From Candidatus Dormiibacterota bacterium (lineage in GTDB: Bacteria > Acidobacteriota > Polarisedimenticolia > Gp22-AA2), in assembly GCA_035635555.1 (NCBI GenBank), contig DASQAT010000046.1, forward strand, positions 384,075 to 423,612: a stretch of DNA of 39,538 nt. Reading direction: 5' to 3'. Under the pieces are notes generated by a model, which saw only the letters and a list, made by a program, of their open reading frames with translations, ran no database searches and was not told where the DNA came from. The position numbers and the translations under genes were made by a program. Shown here one piece after another: positions 1-8,225 of this stretch (position 1 is its first letter; the number at the start of each line of letters is the position of its first letter).

Positions 1-1
1 A

Positions 2-505
2 CTGGCCCTGGGGGGGCGCGGTCTGCTCTTCCTCGGCACCTCGGGAGCCGGCAAGAGCACCACGGCACGTCTGTGGAAGGAGCGCGGCGGCGTCACGATC
101 CTTTCGGATGATCGGATCGTCATACGAGCCGAAGGGGACGGCTACCGCATCTACGGCACTCCGTGGCACGGCGACGCGGGGTGGGAGACCCCCGCTTCGG
201 CGCGCCTGGACGCGGTGTACATCCTCGATCAGGCGCCGCGCAACCGCATCCTGGAGATCAAGCCCTCCACCGCCGTGGCCCAGATGATGGTGCGCGCCTT
301 CCCCGCGATGTGGGACCAGAAAGGTCTCGAGTTCGCCGTGCGCTTCCTGGCGCGGCTGTCCGAAAGCGTGCCGGTGAGACGCCTGCAGTTCCTCCCCGAT
401 CGAACGGCGGTCGACTGCGTCCTGTCATCCCTGGATGAGGGGGATGCGACGGCACGGGGCAGGGCTCTGATCGAGGGACCCGCCCGCACGAGGGGCGACG
501 AATGA
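2..505 (+). CDS. HPr-kinase-like P-loop protein, 5' truncated
   Basis: The reading frame enters from the left edge, so only the last 167 residues are visible. They begin just before a Walker A motif, GTSGAGKST (visible residues 12-20), followed by a SDDR segment like the post-P-loop strand of HPr kinase/phosphorylase (HprK). The rest matches the short HprK-like proteins that sit beside EPS or RiPP genes, rather than full HprK with its N-terminal domain. The substrate is unknown. A role in carbon catabolite control is not supported, since no HPr or PTS gene is nearby. It ends in an ATGA overlap with the response regulator and opens the visible part of the EPS operon. Family call is good; function is open. 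Confidence 0.75.
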   Translation: MALGGRGLLFLGTSGAGKSTTARLWKERGGVTILSDDRIVIRAEGDGYRIYGTPWHGDAGWETPASARLDAVYILDQAPRNRILEIKPSTAVAQMMVRAFPAMWDQKGLEFAVRFLARLSESVPVRRLQFLPDRTAVDCVLSSLDEGDATARGRALIEGPARTRGDE

Positions 506-939
506 CCCAGATCCTGGTGGTGGACGACGAGCTCGCCATCCGCGAAGTGCTGATCGAGTTCCTGTCGGAGCACGGCTACGAGGCCGAAGGAGCCGAAGAC
601 GGTCAGGAGGCGCTCGAGATGGCGAAGCGTCTCAAGCCCCAGGTCATCCTGCTGGACATCGCCATGCCGGGGATGAACGGCATCGAAACGCTCAAGCGCC
701 TCCGCCAGGCGTCGATCGGGGCGGCCGTCATCATGATCAGCGGACACGCCGATCAGGATCAGGCCCTCATGGCCCTCGATCTGGGCGCCTTCGACTTCAT
801 CCAGAAGCCGCTCGACTTCCGCTATCTCGAGCGGACTCTCCTCGCCAAGATCGTGACCCTCGAGCCGCACGACGAGGGTCGCACGTCCAAGGAGGCCGAT
901 GGTGAGCGCAGACGGAACACCGGACAGAGGAACCGCTAA
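502..939 (+). CDS. Single-domain response regulator (CheY/Spo0F-like)
   Basis: A receiver domain fills residues 2-118: acidic pair D8/D9, phospho-acceptor D52 in LLDIAMPG, S80 at the switch position and K102 in the QKP motif. All residues needed for phosphorylation are present. The last 25 residues are polar, with no DNA-binding domain, so it probably acts by protein contact or passes phosphate on. The start overlaps the previous stop (ATGA), and its 3' end overlaps the next gene by 41 bases. No histidine kinase is coded beside it in this operon; CheA in the neighbouring cluster is a possible but unproven partner. Confidence 0.9.
   Translation: MTQILVVDDELAIREVLIEFLSEHGYEAEGAEDGQEALEMAKRLKPQVILLDIAMPGMNGIETLKRLRQASIGAAVIMISGHADQDQALMALDLGAFDFIQKPLDFRYLERTLLAKIVTLEPHDEGRTSKEADGERRRNTGQRNR
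889..895 (+). promoter_or_regulatory. Ribosome binding site for the GspE/HD-GYP fusion
   Basis: AAGGAGG lies three bases before ATG 899 and six before the adjacent GTG 902. It supports a start inside the end of the response regulator gene and therefore the 41-base overlap. Confidence 0.6.
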
Positions 940-3250
940 AGGGTCCCTGCCCCTGCCCGTCCTTCTCGCGGACCGTCAGGACGTGGCGTTCGTGGCGACC
1001 CCGCGGGGAATCGAGAGCCTGCGCATTCCGCGCCGCTACTGGGGTGCGCAGGTCGGCGTCGTGGCGATCCCCGTCAGCGACGAAGAGGTGCGTGGCGCCG
1101 AGCTGCAACCGCCGTCCGACGCCGGCGCCTGGCCGCGCGTCGTCACGCGGTCGGACCTGCTGGCGCCGGCCCTGTCGCGTCTCATGGGAGGAGATCACAC
1201 CGAGCTGAGCCTGCGGCCGGGTCGCGACGGCCTGAGGGCGACGCTCCTCACCGCAGCCGACGAGGAGCAGCCGTATCCCGTGGCCCCCAAAGACGCGCTC
1301 GGGTTTCTCGCGGCGGTGTTCCAGCATGCGCCACGCGGCGTCGTCAAGACCGCCGGTGGGCGCGCGCGCCGGGTCCTGCTGAGCGTGCGACCGGCGGCAA
1401 GGCCGAACGAGTACCGCGTGCGCATCTCCGGAGTCGTCGAGACGGCCCCACCCGCCACCCTGAACGACATCGGCCTCTCGCCCGCCGTCCTGGAGCTGCT
1501 CCTGGAGAGCCTGGAGCGGCGCGCCGGCATCCTCCTGGTCTCGGGCGGACCGGCAACCGGGCGTACGACGACGCTGGATCTGCTGGCGCGCACGCTGTCG
1601 TCGCGCGGACGCACGGGCGGTCGGATCGGTCCGCGCCTCCGGCCGGCCCTTCCCGAACTTCCCTGGCTCGCCGAGACGCCGGGTGATTGGCCGTTCCCCG
1701 AAAGCCTCATGGCCTCCGCCCCGGAGTTCATCCTGGTGGAGCACCTCGAGGGGACGTCCGATCTGGTCCTGGCCGCCCGGCTGGCATCGACCGGCTGTCT
1801 CGTCCTGGCTGGCGCCCCCGCGGCCGATCCGGAGGCCCTGGCGAGGAGCGTCGCACGCGGGCTGGCGGACGGATCGGCCCCCGCGGTTCCCGTCGCCGTC
1901 CTGGGACAGACGATCGTGCGCACACCCTGCCGCGGCTGCCTGCACTGGAGCACGATTCCCGCGGAGCAGGCGCGGCGACTCGGCTTCCATCGCCGTGATG
2001 TGGACGAGTTCGAACGCAAGGGTGGTCTGCCGATCGCACGGGGCGAGGGCTGCGCCGACTGCTCCCGCACCGGCAGCGCCGGCCTCACCGGCGTGCAGGA
2101 GTTCGTCGATCCCGAGGCGGGAACACTGTCGCTTCCGCGTTTGCGGGAGGAAGGCTGGCGCCGGGTGGCGCAGGGCCAGGTCTCGGTCGAGGACGTCATG
2201 ACCCTGCCCGGTGCCCAGCGACCGATGCGGACCCTGAGAGAGATCCAAGTGCACGCCGGGGCGGGACCCGCGTCGACCGAAGATGGACCCCGGGTGCCCG
2301 GCGAGACCCCGCGCGCCGCGGCTTCACGCGACACCTCATCGCGTGGTGTCGGCGGCACGGCCGCCCCGGAGACACCCTCCGAGCCGGCTCTCGCCGAGGC
2401 GCAGGCACTGGCCCAGATTCTCAAGGACAGCCGCTCCGCGCGCCCGGCCGACGGAAAACGCGTCCTGGCGCTCGCCCAGGTGATCGCTGCGCGCTCGGCC
2501 AGGGACGCGCCGCTCTCGTCTCTCCTGGCGCCGGCAGGCGGCTTCCAGCTGGCCAGCCATTCCGTGAACTCCGGGTTCATCGCGTCGCGCATCTGGGCGT
2601 CGCTTGGCAACGCGGAGGACACACGCCTGGTCCTCCTGGCCCTGCTCCACGACGCCGGAATGGTGAAGGCCGGGACCGATCCCGAAGCCGAGATGCCGGC
2701 GGTTTCCTCCGAGGAGTCGGTCGATCCGACCGGTTCCCGCCTCGAGCCTGGAGCGGTCCTGCGATCGCTTGGTGCCGAGGCAGCGGGGATGACGGAGGCC
2801 GTTCGATCGGTGCACCACCTGATCCGATTCGATCTCCCCAGTGTCGAGGAGCGCGCCGGCGCGGACCAGCGCTCCCAGGTGGTGGCGCTCGCCTGCCTGG
2901 TGGAGCTGCACCGCCACGGGGTGGGGAACGGGCTTCCGATCGACCTGCATGACGTGACGTCCCTCGTCATGGAGCAGCACGGGCGCCGCTTCAGCCCCAC
3001 GCTGTTCCGCGCCCTCCTGAAGGCGGTTCCCATCTTCCCCATCGGCTGCCTGGTCGAGCTGTCCAGCGGTGACCTGGCCCGCGTCGTGTCGTTGAACGAG
3101 GACAACCACTTCCGGCCGCGGGTAGAAATCACCGCCTCCGTTTCGGGTGAGGGGCAGGGAGACCGCCGCGTGATCGACCTGGCGCGCGCGCCGTTTCTGC
3201 ACATCCGCCAGCGCGCCTCAGGGACGACGGCGGAGCGGGTGGCGGTGTGA
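899..3250 (+). CDS. Degenerate GspE/PilB-type ATPase fused to degenerate HD-GYP domain
   Basis: 783 residues. The centre (about 185-445) follows the type II secretion/type IV pilus ATPase fold: P-loop GGPATGRTTT (216-225), a Walker-B-like strand ending VEHLEG (280-285), and a four-cysteine zinc site C344/C347/C385/C388 as in GspE and PilB. The invariant Walker A lysine is arginine (R222), and the GspE His-box segment reads LVLAGAPAAD, without its histidine. A poorly conserved linker (about 450-500) leads to an HD-GYP-like domain (545-745) with H554, H584-D585 and H639-H640 but no GYP triad; its end (FPIGCLVELSSGD) is typical of HD-GYP proteins. I infer a regulatory or scaffolding protein, perhaps nucleotide-sensing, for EPS export rather than a pilus motor. 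No other pilus gene is in the window. Confidence 0.8.
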   Translation: MVSADGTPDRGTAKGSLPLPVLLADRQDVAFVATPRGIESLRIPRRYWGAQVGVVAIPVSDEEVRGAELQPPSDAGAWPRVVTRSDLLAPALSRLMGGDHTELSLRPGRDGLRATLLTAADEEQPYPVAPKDALGFLAAVFQHAPRGVVKTAGGRARRVLLSVRPAARPNEYRVRISGVVETAPPATLNDIGLSPAVLELLLESLERRAGILLVSGGPATGRTTTLDLLARTLSSRGRTGGRIGPRLRPALPELPWLAETPGDWPFPESLMASAPEFILVEHLEGTSDLVLAARLASTGCLVLAGAPAADPEALARSVARGLADGSAPAVPVAVLGQTIVRTPCRGCLHWSTIPAEQARRLGFHRRDVDEFERKGGLPIARGEGCADCSRTGSAGLTGVQEFVDPEAGTLSLPRLREEGWRRVAQGQVSVEDVMTLPGAQRPMRTLREIQVHAGAGPASTEDGPRVPGETPRAAASRDTSSRGVGGTAAPETPSEPALAEAQALAQILKDSRSARPADGKRVLALAQVIAARSARDAPLSSLLAPAGGFQLASHSVNSGFIASRIWASLGNAEDTRLVLLALLHDAGMVKAGTDPEAEMPAVSSEESVDPTGSRLEPGAVLRSLGAEAAGMTEAVRSVHHLIRFDLPSVEERAGADQRSQVVALACLVELHRHGVGNGLPIDLHDVTSLVMEQHGRRFSPTLFRALLKAVPIFPIGCLVELSSGDLARVVSLNEDNHFRPRVEITASVSGEGQGDRRVIDLARAPFLHIRQRASGTTAERVAV

Positions 3251-4647
3251 GCGTGGAACGGGACGCTCTTCCGGTTCTCGAGGCCCTCCTTTCGGACGGC
3301 CACGGAATGCTCGTCCCGGTTCGCGGCCGGAGCATGCGCCCGGCGCTCGTCGAGGGGGATGTCGCGGTGGTCGCGCCGTTCCTCGGTCTCCCCCGCCCGG
3401 GACAGCTCGTCCTGGCGCGCTCTGCCGGAAGCGTACTCGTCCTGCACCGCCTGATCGACGTCGAAATGGGAACAGGCCGACGGATCTACAGGCTGCAGGG
3501 GGATGCGGAGAGCGCCCCCGACACGGGCGTCCTGCGCGAGGATCTGCTCGGAAGGGTGATCGCCGTCGAGCGCGACGGCCGCCGCATGCCCATCGACGAC
3601 CCCTCATTCGATACCCCCGCTGCCGCAAGCCGGCGCGCCCTTGTCCGGCGGGGACGCCGGGTCCTGCGCGCGGTGTCGCTGGTCGTGGCGGTCCTGCTGT
3701 GCGCCCTGGGAGTCGTGGCCGCGCAGGAAGGGACCGCCGCCCCGGCGCCGCAGGAGCAGATGATCGCGCCCGCCGCCGATTACCGCTTCGGTCCGGGAGA
3801 CGTGCTCAGCCTGCGGGTCTGGAACGGCCAGAAGATCGACGAGCTGAAGCTGACGGTGCAGACCGACGGCGAGGCGTTCCTGCCGGTCATGGGAATCGGG
3901 TCCATGCAGGTGGCGGGCCGGACGATCGTCGATCTCAAGAAGGACCTCGAGGCGCGCTTCCACACCATCTACAAGGAGACCCACATCGAGCTCTTGATCA
4001 CCAAGTACGCCGGGCATCGCGTCAGCCTGATGGGGGAGGTGAAGACCACCGCGCGGGCCGAGAGCGGCCCCGGGAACTGGGCCCTGGAGGGACCGACGCG
4101 GCTGGTGTCGTTCCTGTCGGCGCACGGCGGTCCGGCCCAGGAGGCCGATGTCATGCGGATCCAGTTCATCCGCCCCACCGGCGAGCGCCGGGAGCTGAAC
4201 CTGTTCCGCGCCGTGTTCCAGGGGGAGGAGACCGATGACCCGTGGCTGTCGAACGGCGATCTGATCTTCATCCCGTCGCTCTCCATGGGCAACCGCAAGG
4301 TGTTCGTCCTGGGTGAGGTCAACCAGCCGGGGGTGGTCAACATCATCGACAAGATGGGCCTGGTCGAGGCGATCTCGCGGGCGGGGGGCTTCACCCAGAA
4401 GGGATACCTCAAGGGGGTGGTCGTTCTGAAGCGGGGCCCGGACGGCCACGCCGCGATCACCCTCGCCAACTTCAAGGAGATGTTCAAGGAAGCGGACATG
4501 AAGGCGGACGTGGCGCTGCAGCCGGGCGACATCGTGTTCGTGCCGCGGCGCGCCATAGTGACCCTGCAGGAGGTGATGTCGATCATCGCGCCGGCGCTCG
4601 GCATCATCGAGTCGATCTACATCATCGACAATTTCAGGAAGAACTGA
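3247..4647 (+). CDS. SipW-like peptidase domain fused to Wza-type polysaccharide export protein
   Basis: 466 residues. Residues 15-112 resemble S26B (SipW/Sec11-type) signal peptidases: serine in GRSMRP (S29), VLHRLI with H67 at the general-base position, and a GD...D stretch (D86, D92). A hydrophobic helix (140-158) ends in a signal-peptide-like AAQ. It is followed by a polysaccharide export domain (177-260, starting YRFGPGDVLSLRVW), two SLBB-type domains (about 265-345 and 352-435) and a C-terminal amphipathic helix (438-462) like the outer-membrane helix of Wza. The frame is open throughout, so the two parts form one polypeptide unless an internal start near the membrane helix is used. A GTGA overlap couples it to the previous gene. 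It should form the outer-membrane EPS channel; the peptidase role is unknown. Confidence 0.85.
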   Translation: MSVERDALPVLEALLSDGHGMLVPVRGRSMRPALVEGDVAVVAPFLGLPRPGQLVLARSAGSVLVLHRLIDVEMGTGRRIYRLQGDAESAPDTGVLREDLLGRVIAVERDGRRMPIDDPSFDTPAAASRRALVRRGRRVLRAVSLVVAVLLCALGVVAAQEGTAAPAPQEQMIAPAADYRFGPGDVLSLRVWNGQKIDELKLTVQTDGEAFLPVMGIGSMQVAGRTIVDLKKDLEARFHTIYKETHIELLITKYAGHRVSLMGEVKTTARAESGPGNWALEGPTRLVSFLSAHGGPAQEADVMRIQFIRPTGERRELNLFRAVFQGEETDDPWLSNGDLIFIPSLSMGNRKVFVLGEVNQPGVVNIIDKMGLVEAISRAGGFTQKGYLKGVVVLKRGPDGHAAITLANFKEMFKEADMKADVALQPGDIVFVPRRAIVTLQEVMSIIAPALGIIESIYIIDNFRKN

Positions 4648-4648
4648 C

Positions 4649-6838
4649 ATGAGCGCCCAGTACGATCTCAACCTTCAGGACTATCTGCGGATCCTGCGCC
4701 GTCGATGGAAGATCGTGGCCGGGTGCTGCCTGGCGCTGGGGCTCCTGACCCTGCTCCTGACGCCACGCGCCGGGTCCGTCTACGAAGCGACGGCGCGCGT
4801 CAAGTGGAGCCGCACGGACAGCGTCACGGGTCTGTTCCTGGAGGCCTTCACCTGGAGCCCCGGGGACGACCTCGCCACGCAGGCGCAGATCATCACCAGC
4901 AGGCCCGTGGCCCTGAAGGCGGCGCAGCGTCTCGGGCGCATCCCGGTCTCCACCACCATCGAGAACGTCCTGGCCGACAAGACGTTATCGGCGGCTCTCG
5001 ATGCCATGCTGGCCAGCTACACGGCCAAGCCGATCGACAACACCAGCCTCATCGAGATCAGGAGCGCCTGCCCTGGACCGGACGAGGCGGTGCAGCTCGT
5101 GAACGCGGTCATGCAGGAATACATCATCGGGCACACGTTCGAGCGCAACCGCCAGGCGATCGAGGCGCGCGAGTTCGTCGAGAGACAGGTCGCCGAAGTC
5201 AGCGCGAAGCTCCGGGCCGCCGAGGAACAGCTCACCCGCTTCAAGGAAGCCAACGTGGGAGCGAGCATGCCCGACGCGAAGGAGATCCAGTACTTCCAGG
5301 ACGAGGCCGCGCACACCGAGGCGCGGCTGGTCGCACTGGAGCACCTGAGCGACCTGCTCGCCCACCCCGGAGATCCGGGCTCTTCGCCCGAACTGCTCCT
5401 GGTCGACCTGCCGGAGGAGGGGCTGGGCGGGTTGCGGCAGGAGCTCGCGAGACTCGAGGACAGCAAGCGACAGCTCCTCGCGTTCATGAAGGACGATGCC
5501 CCCGAAATCCGGTCCATCAAGGACCAGATCGACGTGCTCACCGGCCGGCTGCGGCGCGAGACGACCACCGCCCTCGACCTGATGCGCGGCCGCAAGCGGG
5601 AGCTCACCTCGAAGCTGGCCCGCTTCCCGCGCGCCGAGCAGACGCTGCTCGAGCTGCAGCGCCAGGTCCAGGTGAACGCCGAAGCCTACGAGATGCTGAT
5701 GCGCAAGCATCAGGAGGCCCTGATCAAGGAGGCCGACAAGGTGCAGGAGCTGAGCGTCGTCGAGGAGGCGACGGCCGCCGTCCCGAGACACGCGCCGGGG
5801 AGGCTCCTGCGATCGCTGGTCGGTCTCATCGTCGGTCTGCTCCTCGGGCTGGTGGCGGCCTTCCTGGCGGAGACTCTCGACACCTCGATCGGCAGCATCG
5901 AGGACGTGGAGCAGTACCTCGGCCTGTCGGTGATCGGCGTCGTGCCGCACATCGACCCCGACGCCACGCGACGCGACATCCTGCAGCGCAACCCGGCCCT
6001 GGCCTCCGACCCGAACCTGGAGGGTCTCGGCGCCCTGGTGACGCAGTTCGCGCCGCAGTCGCCCGCGGCCGAGGCCTTCCGCTCGCTGCGCACCAACATC
6101 GAGTTCTCCCGGATCGGCAAGGCGGGCCGCACGTTCCTGTTCACCTCCGCCTCCCCCAGCGAAGGCAAATCCACGACCGTCGCCAACCTGGGAGTCGCGA
6201 TGGCCCAGATGGGAATGAAGACGCTGGTGTGGGATTGCGATTTGAGAAACCCCTCGCTCAGCCGCCTGTTCGGCGTCCCGCGCGAGCCCGGGTTCACGCA
6301 CGTCGTGCTGGGCATGAACCGGCTGGACGACGTCCTGCACCGATTCTCGGAGGTGTTTCTCGGGCGCGTCGACATGCGCTCGATGCTCACCTCCGCGGGT
6401 CTTGAGAATCTCCGGATCCTCACCGCGGGGGCGCTGCCGCCGAACCCCTCCGAGCTCCTGGCGTCTCCCCTGTTCTCCGATTTCATCGTCGAAGTGGCCT
6501 CGAGGTTCGACGTCATCCTCATCGACTCGCCGCCGATTCTCCCCGTGACCGACGCCGTGGTCCTGTCGACGCGTGTGGACGGCGTGATCCTGGTCTACCA
6601 GCTCGGGCGGATCGGCCGGGCCGTCCTGAAGAGGGCCAAGACGCATCTCGACAACGTGCATGCCGCCATCCGCGGGATCGTGCTGAACGATGTCAAGGCG
6701 GAGGTCAGCACCTACACCGCGGAGATGCAGTACATCTACCAGCGCTACGACAAACAGCCGCAGGATGGAGGGGACACGGCGCCCCGCCAGGCTCCCGCTG
6801 GCCGCCCCGAGGCCAAGGCGGCCGGCGGCGAACGGTAG
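4649..6838 (+). CDS. Wzc-type chain-length regulator and tyrosine autokinase (BY-kinase)
   Basis: 729 residues. Wzz-type domain with TM1 (21-38), a long periplasmic coiled coil (about 165-375) and TM2 (about 388-408). The cytoplasmic BY-kinase domain has Walker A SASPSEGKST (500-509), Walker A' LVWDCD (526-531) and Walker B VILID (622-626). A C-terminal tyrosine cluster (Y689, Y695, Y697, Y700) is the expected autophosphorylation site. It controls polymer length and pairs with the Wza-type channel made one base upstream. All catalytic motifs look intact, so this is an active kinase by sequence. No separate low-molecular-weight tyrosine phosphatase is in the window. Confidence 0.93.
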   Translation: MSAQYDLNLQDYLRILRRRWKIVAGCCLALGLLTLLLTPRAGSVYEATARVKWSRTDSVTGLFLEAFTWSPGDDLATQAQIITSRPVALKAAQRLGRIPVSTTIENVLADKTLSAALDAMLASYTAKPIDNTSLIEIRSACPGPDEAVQLVNAVMQEYIIGHTFERNRQAIEAREFVERQVAEVSAKLRAAEEQLTRFKEANVGASMPDAKEIQYFQDEAAHTEARLVALEHLSDLLAHPGDPGSSPELLLVDLPEEGLGGLRQELARLEDSKRQLLAFMKDDAPEIRSIKDQIDVLTGRLRRETTTALDLMRGRKRELTSKLARFPRAEQTLLELQRQVQVNAEAYEMLMRKHQEALIKEADKVQELSVVEEATAAVPRHAPGRLLRSLVGLIVGLLLGLVAAFLAETLDTSIGSIEDVEQYLGLSVIGVVPHIDPDATRRDILQRNPALASDPNLEGLGALVTQFAPQSPAAEAFRSLRTNIEFSRIGKAGRTFLFTSASPSEGKSTTVANLGVAMAQMGMKTLVWDCDLRNPSLSRLFGVPREPGFTHVVLGMNRLDDVLHRFSEVFLGRVDMRSMLTSAGLENLRILTAGALPPNPSELLASPLFSDFIVEVASRFDVILIDSPPILPVTDAVVLSTRVDGVILVYQLGRIGRAVLKRAKTHLDNVHAAIRGIVLNDVKAEVSTYTAEMQYIYQRYDKQPQDGGDTAPRQAPAGRPEAKAAGGER

Positions 6839-6842
6839 CATC

Positions 6843-8225
6843 GTGTCCGCCGCGCCCGGCGCCGTCGGCGCCCTCCCGGCCCGGAAGGCCGCGCTCCTCT
6901 CAGGTCTCCTGGGATCGCTTCTCGTCCTGTCGCTCTGGGTGACCCGCGCTCCCCTCGAGGTGCCGGTCGTCGCGACCGTGGCCGCCGTGCTGTTTCTGGC
7001 GACCCTCCTGCACGCGGAGGCCGGGCTGGTCATCCTCATCGCGTCGATGCTCCTGTCGCCGGAGCTCCCTCTCGGGGGAGCCGGCGGCGGCGGTCTGGAG
7101 GGAAGTCGTTCGGTCATCCTGAGGACCGAGGACCTGGTCCTGCTCCTCGTGGGCTTCGCGTGGGTGGCGCGCATGGCGATCCACAAGGACCTCGGGGCGA
7201 TTCGGCGGACGCGCCTGAACGTCTGCATCTTCGCCTTCTCGGCCTGCTGCCTGCTCTCGACGCTCATCGGTATCGAGACCGGGCGCGTGCGACCTCTCCT
7301 GGGCCTGTGCTTCGTGGCGAAATACGTCGAGTACTTCATCATCTTCTTCATCACCGTGAATTACGTCCGCACGGGGGCGCAGCTCCGCCGGCTTCTCCTG
7401 GCCGTCCTCGTCACCGCGGCGCTGATCGCCGCCTACGCCTGGTGGCAGATCCCCTCGGGGGTCCGCCCGTCGGCCCCCTTCGAAGGACCCGAGGGAGAAC
7501 CCAACACACTGGGCGGCTACCTGGTGCTGGTCTTCAGCGTCGCCTGCGCGCTGGCCCTCACTCTGCCCGGGGAGATGCGCCGTCTCAGGCGCGCCTCCGC
7601 CCTGCTCTCCCTGTTCGTGATCCCGCCTCTCCTGGCGACCCTGTCGCGCAGCTCCTGGATCGGACTGTCGGCGTCGCTTTTCATCCTGGTGTTCCTGAGC
7701 CCGAAGAGACGCACCCTCATCGGCGCCGTCATCGTGGCCTCGACCCTCCTGTTCTTCGTGCATCCGAAGAGCATCGAAGATCGTGTCCTGTACACATTCC
7801 AGGGCGAGGACCCGTCGGCTCAGGCCGGACGGTTGAAGCTCGATCCGTCCTCATCGGCCCGTCTGTCGTCCTGGGGCGACGCGCTGCGAGGCTTCGTGCA
7901 GCACCCGCTGGCCGGGTGGGGCATCACCGGCTACGGATTTCTCGACGCTCAGTATTTCCGCATCCTGGTGGAGCTGGGCGCCCTGGGCCTGCTGGCCTTC
8001 TTCCTCCTTGTCGGCTCGGCCGCCACGAGCTTCCACCGCGCCTACCTGACTCTTCCCGATCCCCTGCACCGCGCCCTCGGACTGGGGATGACCGCGGGAC
8101 TCGCGGGGCTCCTCGGGCATTCGGTCGGGACCAACACGTTCATGCTGATCCGGATCATGGAGCCGTTCTGGCTCTTGACGGGGCTGGTCGTCGCCTCGCT
8201 CTCCTTCGCGTCGGAGACCCCGTGA
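6843..8225 (+). CDS. O-antigen ligase/polymerase (Wzy/WaaL-like) membrane protein
   Basis: 460 residues with about 11 hydrophobic segments and a large extracytoplasmic loop (about 205-365). The segment RLSSWGDALRGFVQHPLAGWG, followed by an invariant-looking ILVELGALGLL helix, is the hallmark of the Wzy_C family. It should polymerise or ligate undecaprenyl-linked repeat units in the periplasm. The GTG start at 6843, four bases after the BY-kinase stop, is preferred: a longer open frame exists upstream but would overlap the Wzc tyrosine tail by about 150 bases. It ends in a GTGA overlap with the flippase. Ligase and polymerase cannot be told apart from sequence; a Wzy role fits the Wzx/Wza/Wzc set. 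Confidence 0.85.
   Translation: MSAAPGAVGALPARKAALLSGLLGSLLVLSLWVTRAPLEVPVVATVAAVLFLATLLHAEAGLVILIASMLLSPELPLGGAGGGGLEGSRSVILRTEDLVLLLVGFAWVARMAIHKDLGAIRRTRLNVCIFAFSACCLLSTLIGIETGRVRPLLGLCFVAKYVEYFIIFFITVNYVRTGAQLRRLLLAVLVTAALIAAYAWWQIPSGVRPSAPFEGPEGEPNTLGGYLVLVFSVACALALTLPGEMRRLRRASALLSLFVIPPLLATLSRSSWIGLSASLFILVFLSPKRRTLIGAVIVASTLLFFVHPKSIEDRVLYTFQGEDPSAQAGRLKLDPSSSARLSSWGDALRGFVQHPLAGWGITGYGFLDAQYFRILVELGALGLLAFFLLVGSAATSFHRAYLTLPDPLHRALGLGMTAGLAGLLGHSVGTNTFMLIRIMEPFWLLTGLVVASLSFASETP

Noticed and set aside
2-505. HPr kinase of carbon catabolite control
   Set aside because: No HPr or PTS gene nearby and the visible part resembles the short EPS/RiPP-linked HprK-like proteins.
1195-3447. 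Long open frame of 750 codons on the minus strand opposite the GspE/HD-GYP gene
   Set aside because: It is Arg/Ser/Pro-rich low-complexity sequence typical of GC-rich shadow frames; the plus-strand frame has clear domains and coupled starts.
4985-7354. Long open frame of 789 codons on the minus strand opposite wzc and the ligase gene
   Set aside because: No recognisable domain; the opposite strand codes for two clear membrane protein families.
7160-8221. Upstream extension of the flippase frame
   Set aside because: The extended part is an out-of-frame reading of the ligase gene; the GTGA junction at 8222 fits the operon pattern.
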